Of a stretch of 19,467 nucleotides of DNA, positions 14,525 through 19,467 are shown piece by piece. The notes below the pieces were generated by a model, which was not told the DNA's origin, ran no database searches, and saw only the letters and a list, made by a program, of their open reading frames with translations. Origin of the DNA: JAGHEK01 sp044426235 (GTDB taxonomy: Bacteria; Bacillota; Clostridia; Peptostreptococcales; Peptostreptococcaceae); assembly GCA_044426235.1 (NCBI GenBank), contig JAWXUS010000026.1, positions 1 to 19,467 on the forward strand. Reading direction: 5' to 3'. Position 1 is the first letter of the stretch. The number at the start of each line of letters is the position of its first letter. The position numbers were made by a program, and so were the translations under genes.

Positions 14525-16696
14525 CTAATTATTCTCATAGAAAGTAAGCCAAGTTTTAACTATACTACTTTTCATCATTTCATACCAATAATCTTCTGCT
14601 TCTTTGTATATTCCAATCTTATTTACTTGCATATGATTTATAATATTTTTTTCAAATTGATTTAAACTGTTTTTAGTATATTTATACATTTGTAAATTAG
14701 GATTTTTATCAACAAGTATTTTTATAGACTCAAGGTCTAATCTAAACTTGAAAAACTCTCCAACATTTTGAGTTATCATTGGAATAGTTTCTTCATAGAA
14801 AATATCATTTAAAAACCCAAGTTCATCTTGTAATATATCATACTTCTTCACGTTTTCTCTTAAATTATTAATGTCTTCTATAGTATTTAGATTACTTTTA
14901 TCTAATAGAAGTTTTTCTTGAAGATCTTTTATTTTAGATAATTCAAATATTTTCTGTTTTATCTTTCCAAACCTTTGATTTGACATATCTAAATAACTTT
15001 CATACTCAAGTAAATCTATTAACAATACTTTTTTATTTATATAATTTTCATATAAATCTTCTATTAACTTAAATGATTGATTTCTATTTAAATCTTCATA
15101 GAAAGTTATTATTTTATTAATATTTAGAGTTAAATTATCAAAATCAACTCCAGTTTTAACGAAATTTATAAACTTACTAAATTCAAGTTCAAGTACATTT
15201 TCATATAATATATTTATTTTTTCTCTACTTTCTTCTAAATCTGACACTTTATATTCAGCCTTTAAAAAGTCAAAATCTAAGTTTTCATCAAAATGCTCAA
15301 GTTCAACATCTTTAAGTTCATTTATAAACTCTTGATTTTTGTGAACTTTTTCTTCTTGTATTTCATCAACAATACCCTTTACAGCATTCATTATATTATC
15401 TAATTCTTCTTGAGTTGGCTCTTTTTTCTTTCTAGGCTTATGCTTAAATACTATTTGATCTCTATCAGCAAGTATCGGCTCACCATACTTTTCATCTTCC
15501 TTTAATTCATTATCATCTAAATTATCTTCTATTAAAACTTCATTTTTAGGAATATCTTTAAAATTATCTTCAACTGGAATTTCTCTTTCAACAGGAGCTT
15601 TATAATTATCCTCTATAACGAATTCTTTTTTAGGTTCTACTATATAATTATTTTCTACTATATAATCTTTTTCATCATTGTTAGATTTATAGTTATCTTC
15701 TATTAAAACAGAATTTTCATCTTTAATAGTTTGATTAAAATCAATAACATCAAGTTTTTCATCATTTTTTGTTTTTCTTGTATCTGTAAGTATTTCTTTT
15801 CCACTCTCAATAATATTAAATTCTTTTTCTTTTGAAATTGCCTCTGTATCATTTAGAATTAATTCTTCATCATTTCCTATATTTTCATTCGATACATTAA
15901 GGGTTTCTTCAGTATCGTCTTGCACTTCAAACATATCTTTAAATACCGGCTCTTCTTCAACTAGTTCATCTGTTTTATCGTCTATTATTTCTTCTACGTT
16001 AGTATTTTCCTCAATAGGTTCTGTAACTTCCTCATTTTTAACCTTAAATATATCCTCAAATACTGGTTCTTCTTCGTTTATTTCCTCTACGTCTATATTT
16101 TCTTCAATAGGTTCTACTAATTCTTCTTGTTGAACCTCTATAACATCTTCAAAAATTAGTTCATCTGTTTTATCTTCTATTATTTCTTCTACTTTACTAT
16201 ATTCTTGAATAGGTTCTATAACTTCTTCGTGTTGAACTTCAAATACATCTTCAAATACTAGTTCTTCTTCGTTTATTTCTTCTACTAGTTTACTATTCTC
16301 TTCTGCAAATTCTATAACTTCATCATTTTTAACTTCTATTGTTTCTTCTATTTCTGTGTTTTCTTCAATAGATTCTACTAATTCATCTTCTGATACTTCT
16401 AGTGTCGGTTCACTAGTTAACTCAAAATCATCAAAAATGTCTTTAGTTAATTCATCATCAATCTCATATTCTTCTTCAAGATCATCAAAATCTTCATTTA
16501 AATTATTTTTAATTTCTTTATTTTCTTCTAATTTAGTTTTTTCTTGGTTATTATTTAAGTCTTCCAAGCTACTAACAACATTACTTAATTTATCTAGTGA
16601 TATATCTTCACTTTCAATTATTTGTCCAATATTTTTAAATAACTCTCCTACTAATTTTCTAAAATCTTCATTATTATTCAATCTACCCACGTCCAA
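14525..16696 (-). CDS. Very acidic repeat protein, unknown function
   Basis: Encodes up to 723 residues. Residues 50-400 are Glu/Asp-rich and probably unfolded, with two repeat sets: four units of 31-39 residues (121-256; EVQxEEVIEPIEEN...FEDVF) and four shorter EDN(Y/F)K motifs (about 330-395). A basic patch follows (KHKPRKKKEP, 418-427), then a helical domain of about 290 residues (435-723) with several Leu/Ile-rich helices. It has no signal peptide or membrane segment. The start is uncertain: TTG at 16696, GTG at 16690 and TTG at 16681 all lack a clear ribosome site. It begins about 14 nt after chorismate mutase and ends 11 nt before dCMP deaminase. I do not recognise the family. The acidic-tail-plus-helical-domain design suggests a binding or scaffold role, which is inference. 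Confidence 0.8.
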   Translation of the reverse strand: MDVGRLNNNEDFRKLVGELFKNIGQIIESEDISLDKLSNVVSSLEDLNNNQEKTKLEENKEIKNNLNEDFDDLEEEYEIDDELTKDIFDDFELTSEPTLEVSEDELVESIEENTEIEETIEVKNDEVIEFAEENSKLVEEINEEELVFEDVFEVQHEEVIEPIQEYSKVEEIIEDKTDELIFEDVIEVQQEELVEPIEENIDVEEINEEEPVFEDIFKVKNEEVTEPIEENTNVEEIIDDKTDELVEEEPVFKDMFEVQDDTEETLNVSNENIGNDEELILNDTEAISKEKEFNIIESGKEILTDTRKTKNDEKLDVIDFNQTIKDENSVLIEDNYKSNNDEKDYIVENNYIVEPKKEFVIEDNYKAPVEREIPVEDNFKDIPKNEVLIEDNLDDNELKEDEKYGEPILADRDQIVFKHKPRKKKEPTQEELDNIMNAVKGIVDEIQEEKVHKNQEFINELKDVELEHFDENLDFDFLKAEYKVSDLEESREKINILYENVLELEFSKFINFVKTGVDFDNLTLNINKIITFYEDLNRNQSFKLIEDLYENYINKKVLLIDLLEYESYLDMSNQRFGKIKQKIFELSKIKDLQEKLLLDKSNLNTIEDINNLRENVKKYDILQDELGFLNDIFYEETIPMITQNVGEFFKFRLDLESIKILVDKNPNLQMYKYTKNSLNQFEKNIINHMQVNKIGIYKEAEDYWYEMMKSSIVKTWLTFYENN
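15929..16336 (-). repeat. Four acidic coding repeats of 31-39 codons
   Basis: Units begin at residues 121, 153, 187 and 218 of the acidic protein with the shared frame EV..EEV.EPIEEN..VEEI, then a variable insert DKTDEL, then FEDVF. Lengths differ by insertion or loss of the DKTDEL block, as expected from slippage or unequal recombination. Confidence 0.7.
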
Positions 16697-16710
16697 TCTC
16701 TTTTTACTAA

Positions 16711-16974
16711 TTAAAATTTAATATTTTTTTGAAAATTCCTACTTTCTTTCATAATAAATTGTAATATATTTTTAACATAAATTACAAGGTTTTCATCATT
16801 AATATCTTTAATATTTTTAGATATTACCTCTTCTTCTCTTTCTTTATTTAATACACTGATATTATTTTCTATTTTATATATTCCAATTTTTTTTGATAAT
16901 TCTAATCTCTTTTTATATAATTCAATAATTTCTTTATCTAAAATATCAATTTCATCTCTGTATTTAGAAATCAT
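16711..16974 (-). CDS. Chorismate mutase (AroQ type)
   Basis: Encodes 87 residues from ATG 16972-16974, chosen over the longer frame because GAGG of the previous gene's end lies 6 nt upstream and the domain starts here. It converts chorismate to prephenate for Phe and Tyr synthesis. The AroQ helix pattern is clear: YRDEIDILDKEIIELYKKRLELSKKIGIYK, with Arg, Lys and Glu in expected active-site positions, then KEREEEVI. It is a stand-alone mutase with no prephenate dehydratase or DAHP synthase fusion. It starts 1 nt after the DAHP synthase stop, so it is translationally linked and may form a regulatory complex with it, as happens in other bacteria. Confidence 0.88.
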   Translation of the reverse strand: MISKYRDEIDILDKEIIELYKKRLELSKKIGIYKIENNISVLNKEREEEVISKNIKDINDENLVIYVKNILQFIMKESRNFQKNIKF

Positions 16975-16975
16975 A

Positions 16976-17797
16976 TTAAACCTCACGATCAACTGCATTT
17001 GCAACTTTTTTTAGTTTTGATACTAAATTTTCAAATTCATCTAAATTAAGGGATTGATCTCCATCACAAAGTGCATTTATTGGATCGTTATGAACTTCAA
17101 TTATAAGTCCATCACATCCTGCAGCTACTGATGCTAGTGAAAGCGATTCAACTAAATCTTTTCTACCAGATGCGTGACTTGGATCAATTACTACGGGTAA
17201 ATGTGTTAAACTTTTTAAAGATGCAATAGCACTTATATCTAAAGTATTTCTTGTATAATTTTCAAAAGTTCTAATCCCTCTTTCACAAAGTATAACTTGA
17301 TTATTTCCACCTGCTAAAATATATTCAGCAGAATGAAGAAATTCTTCTATAGTAGCACTAAGACCTCTTTTTAAAAGTATTGGCTTGTTAGTTTTACCAA
17401 GCTCTTTAAGTAAGTCAAAATTTTGCATATTTCTTGCACCAACTTGAATTATATCAACTTCTTCAACAAATCTATCTATCATTGAAGTAGACATTATTTC
17501 AGTAACTATAGGTATATTATTTTTTTCACGTGCCATTTTTAAAAGATCAAGTCCTTCAAGTTCAAGGCCTTGGAAACTATATGGTGAAGTTCTAGGTTTA
17601 AATGCTCCACCTCTTAAAATACTAGCTCCACTTTTTTTAACACTCTCTGAAACTTCTAATATTTGTTCCTTTGATTCAACGGAACACGGTCCACCAATTA
17701 ATGTTATTTTTTTACCACCAATTAATGTATCTCCAACCTTTATTATAGTATTATTATTTTCTTTATTTTTTTGTACTTTCATATTATTTAAATTCAT
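16976..17797 (-). CDS. DAHP synthase, type I-beta (3-deoxy-7-phosphoheptulonate synthase)
   Basis: Encodes 273 residues. It condenses phosphoenolpyruvate and erythrose 4-phosphate, the first step of the shikimate pathway. Landmarks: GGPCSVES (35-42, metal Cys 38), RGGAFKPRTSPYSFQG (62-77), KRGLSAT (143-149), CERGIRTF (171-178), IDPSHASG (204-211, His 208) and EVHNDP (234-239), with a later Asp for the fourth metal ligand. It is the core barrel only: the N-terminal ferredoxin-like regulatory domain found in some type I-beta enzymes is missing, so feedback may come through the adjacent chorismate mutase (inference). AAAGGAT lies about 10 nt before ATG. A second Met at residue 6 is possible. First gene of its operon. 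Confidence 0.95.
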   Translation of the reverse strand: MNLNNMKVQKNKENNNTIIKVGDTLIGGKKITLIGGPCSVESKEQILEVSESVKKSGASILRGGAFKPRTSPYSFQGLELEGLDLLKMAREKNNIPIVTEIMSTSMIDRFVEEVDIIQVGARNMQNFDLLKELGKTNKPILLKRGLSATIEEFLHSAEYILAGGNNQVILCERGIRTFENYTRNTLDISAIASLKSLTHLPVVIDPSHASGRKDLVESLSLASVAAGCDGLIIEVHNDPINALCDGDQSLNLDEFENLVSKLKKVANAVDREV

Positions 17798-17844
17798 ATT
17801 TTTAACATCCTTTTTATATAAAATCCTTTATCTTTTCTTAGTTT

Positions 17845-17873
17845 ATATTAACAAAAAAATAAGAAATATACAA
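17845..17873 (-). promoter_or_regulatory. Promoter of the DAHP synthase operon
   Basis: On the minus strand TTGTAT (17868-17873), a 17-nt spacer and TGTTAATAT (17845-17853) form an extended -10 promoter of the same design as that of lexA. The leader to the DAHP synthase start is about 40 nt, too short for an elaborate attenuator. Confidence 0.6.
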
Positions 17874-17884
17874 ACTAAATTATA

Positions 17885-17893
17885 TGATATAAT
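17885..17893 (+). promoter_or_regulatory. Extended -10 promoter of the recombinase gene
   Basis: TGATATAAT is a consensus extended -10 with no good -35. Its upstream region overlaps the -35 of the divergent DAHP synthase promoter, so the two may compete for polymerase. Confidence 0.6.
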
Positions 17894-17926
17894 GAAGGAA
17901 AATAATATTTTTTGTTGGAGAATGAA

Positions 17927-19036
17927 ATGAAAATAAAAAACAATACAGGAAAACCTGATAATATAGTTAAAAAAGAATATGAATTTAAAGAAAAATGTAT
18001 GGCACTTGAAAGCACTATGCCAAAATTTATGAAGGAATATTTTATTTATTTAAAAACTTCAGTACAAAGTTCAACTAGACTTGCATATCTTGAAGACATT
18101 TGCTTTTTTTTAGAATATATGATTGAAGAACAAATTTTGACGGACAAATCAAACATATTTGATATTACTCAAAGAGAATTTAATAAAATAAAAGCACGTG
18201 ATATAAACTTATTTCTTGGAGATTATTGTACTCTTTATTATAAGACAAAAAATAATATGAGAATAGTTTTTGAAAATAACAATAGATCTCTTGCAAGAAA
18301 AAAAGCATCATTATCAACACTTTTTAAATTTTTATATAGAAATGAACAGATTGACGTTAATATAGTTAGTGGATTTAATCCAATAAAACTTCCAAAACCT
18401 CAACCAGATGCTATAAAAAGGCTTGAAATAAATGAAGTCGAACATATGCTTAGTTGTGTTGAAAGCGGAGAGGGACTAAGTGACAGCGAGAAAAAATACT
18501 GGAAAAAAACTAAGTATCGTGATAAAGCAATTCTTGCACTATTTGTAACTTATGGACTTAGAATTAGTGAACTTCGTGATTTAAATATTTCATCATTCAA
18601 TTTTAGCAGAAAAGAATTTAGAATTTTTAGGAAACGTCAAAAAGAAGTGTTAATGCCAATAAATGAAACTTGTAAAAGTGTTATTATTGAATATATTGAA
18701 AAAGAAAGAACTGATGATGATTTTTTAAATGAAGAATATAAAGATGCACTATTTTTATCACTGCAAGAAAAAAGACTTACAGAACGTGCCATTCGTGAAC
18801 TTGTAAAAAAATATACTTCAATCGCACTAAATTCACCACGTAAAAATGGATATAGCCCACATAAATTAAGAGCTACAGCTGCAACGAGTCTTATTCAAAA
18901 TGGTTTCTCAATTTATGATGTACAAAATCTACTTGACCACGATAATGTAACTACTACTCAACTTTATGCTGCACACAAAAAAAATGTTAAAAAGACTATA
19001 GTTGAAAAATTTGAATGGATAAAAAAAGAAGAATAG
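17927..19036 (+). CDS. Xer-like tyrosine recombinase
   Basis: Encodes 369 residues from ATG 17927, chosen because GGAG lies 6 nt upstream; the TTG-started longer frame would swallow that site. The N-terminal SAM-like core-binding domain (about 30-145; MPKFMKEYFIYLKTSVQSSTRLAYLEDI) precedes the catalytic domain (165-365). Active-site residues are all present: Arg in YGLRISEL (R212), a Lys in the RKRQKE hairpin, His and Arg in SPHKLRAT (H312, R315), His in LLDHDNVTTT (H338) and the Tyr nucleophile in QLYAA (Y347). It has a longer N-terminus than XerC/XerD (about 300) and a size near the single-recombinase XerS (356). It may resolve chromosome dimers, or be a house-keeping integrase relative. 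No phage or element genes adjoin it. Confidence 0.9.
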   Translation: MKIKNNTGKPDNIVKKEYEFKEKCMALESTMPKFMKEYFIYLKTSVQSSTRLAYLEDICFFLEYMIEEQILTDKSNIFDITQREFNKIKARDINLFLGDYCTLYYKTKNNMRIVFENNNRSLARKKASLSTLFKFLYRNEQIDVNIVSGFNPIKLPKPQPDAIKRLEINEVEHMLSCVESGEGLSDSEKKYWKKTKYRDKAILALFVTYGLRISELRDLNISSFNFSRKEFRIFRKRQKEVLMPINETCKSVIIEYIEKERTDDDFLNEEYKDALFLSLQEKRLTERAIRELVKKYTSIALNSPRKNGYSPHKLRATAATSLIQNGFSIYDVQNLLDHDNVTTTQLYAAHKKNVKKTIVEKFEWIKKEE

Positions 19037-19047
19037 ACAAAGTCTAT
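19033..19047 (+). other. Small hairpin over the recombinase stop codon
   Basis: ATAGACAAAGTCTAT is a perfect 6-bp stem with an AAA loop that contains the stop codon. It sits 9 nt before the terminator hairpin and has no U-tract of its own. It may protect the 3' end or be incidental. Confidence 0.4.
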
Positions 19048-19056
19048 CCTAGGCTC

Positions 19057-19093
19057 AGACTGTAGACAAATATGTTTATAGTCTTCTTTTTTT
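19057..19093 (+). terminator. Terminator of the recombinase gene
   Basis: AGACTGTAGACA pairs with TGTTTATAGTCT (two G-U pairs, AATA loop, 19057-19084), followed by TCTTTTTTT. The next 170 nt up to the SLH promoter hold no gene; one perfect palindrome TATGTTAACATA lies at 19193-19204. Confidence 0.85.
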
Positions 19094-19263
19094 GTCTGAA
19101 ATATAAATAATAACAAAATTTTGATAGATATTTACATTAAAAACATAACTTTTATTATTGAAATAATTAAAAATATTACAAATAGTATCGTATATGTTAA
19201 CATAAAAGTATTTTGTCTAAAATCTTTTTATGTCTAATTATTTTGATATATAAAATATAATTA

Positions 19264-19292
19264 TTGACTTAATTTACAATTTATACTAAACT
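19264..19292 (+). promoter_or_regulatory. Promoter of the partial SLH gene
   Basis: TTGACT (19264-19269), a 17-nt spacer and TAAACT (19287-19292). An overlapping TATACT (19282-19287) would give a spacer of only 12 nt. The GGGGG ribosome site follows at 19321-19325. Confidence 0.5.
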
Positions 19293-19331
19293 AATGCGTG
19301 TAATTAAATAGACAACTTATGGGGGTACAGA

Positions 19332-19467
19332 ATGATAAAAAAAAATTTAATAACAAGTTTAATGCTTACAAGCATAGCTTTAAGTACATTGCCATTTGAA
19401 GTAAGTGCAAATTCATCTTACAAAGATCTTACTAGTTCTCACTGGGCATATGATCAAATAATCGAAT
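19332..19467 (+). CDS. Secreted SLH-domain protein, 5' part only
   Basis: The visible 45 codons run off the window edge. A signal peptide (MIKKNLITSLMLTSIALSTL, then PFEVSA with likely cleavage after SA near residue 26) is followed by the start of an SLH domain (YKDLTSSHWAYDQIIE). GGGGG lies 6 nt before ATG, as for the SLH/Ltp gene at 11491, and the two begin with the same layout. The mature protein should be anchored to the cell wall. What follows the first SLH domain cannot be known from this window. Confidence 0.85.
   Translation, partial: MIKKNLITSLMLTSIALSTLPFEVSANSSYKDLTSSHWAYDQIIE

Noticed and set aside
15929..16336. CRISPR array or non-coding tandem repeat
   Set aside because: The repeats are in frame, of unequal length and diverged at codon level, as in a coding repeat; no spacer-like structure.
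16356..16721. Ser-rich plus-strand frame opposite the acidic gene
   Set aside because: It is the antisense image of GAA/GAT-rich codons of the acidic protein; no ribosome site or domain.
17798..17844. Attenuator or T-box before DAHP synthase
   Set aside because: The leader is only about 40 nt with no T-box motif, leader peptide or terminator hairpin.
19033..19084. dif or attachment site after the recombinase gene
   Set aside because: The two inverted repeats are better explained as a small hairpin and an intrinsic terminator with a U-tract; arm and core sizes do not fit a dif site.

Overview
The window is very AT-rich, and its protein families are those of a low-GC Gram-positive anaerobe of the Clostridia/Tissierellia type, possibly Parvimonas- or Peptoniphilaceae-like. 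This placement is an inference from a Firmicutes-style LexA with its own SOS box, SLH-anchored surface proteins, strong purine-rich Shine-Dalgarno sites and compact operons. No rRNA, tRNA or CRISPR array is visible.

Layout. (1) 1-1200: a TnpB (IS200/IS605 OrfB) relic on the minus strand with two nonsense codons and two frameshifts. (2) 1321-2296: a small membrane protein gene and lexA, each closed by a clear hairpin. (3) 2329-11268: six genes, all on the minus strand, in two transcription blocks separated by a terminator near 6870. The upstream block holds a UvrD-like SF1 helicase with a RelE/ParE-like N-terminus and TPR-like tail, a coiled-coil/Sel1 protein and a five-helix membrane protein. 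The downstream block holds a coiled-coil protein, a McrB-like AAA+ NTPase and a McrC-like PD-(D/E)XK nuclease. (4) 11491-12615: a secreted SLH protein carrying three Ltp-type repeats, the repeat family of phage superinfection-exclusion lipoproteins. (5) 12660-13928: an NTF2-like protein and a cytosolic phosphodiester-glycosidase-like protein with a SPOR-like tail. (6) 14031-17797: one minus-strand operon of DAHP synthase, chorismate mutase, a very acidic repeat protein and dCMP deaminase. (7) 17927-19036: a Xer-like tyrosine recombinase. (8) 19332 to the edge: the start of another secreted SLH protein.

How the parts may work together. The nuclease and McrB-like genes overlap by 17 nt, and the helicase and coiled-coil/Sel1 genes by 8 nt, so each pair is translationally linked. 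A modification-dependent McrBC-type restriction pair, a helicase with a toxin-like fold, scaffold-like coiled-coil/TPR proteins and a membrane protein, next to a wall-anchored Ltp-repeat protein, look like an anti-phage locus. The McrBC-type core is recognised from motifs. The idea that all six genes form one system is inference and is the main lead in this window.

The aro-dCMP deaminase operon and the recombinase gene diverge from a 130-nt region in which their promoters overlap. Several genes here (helicase, coiled-coil/Sel1 protein, the 5734 coiled-coil gene and both SLH genes) use a run of five or six Gs as ribosome binding site.
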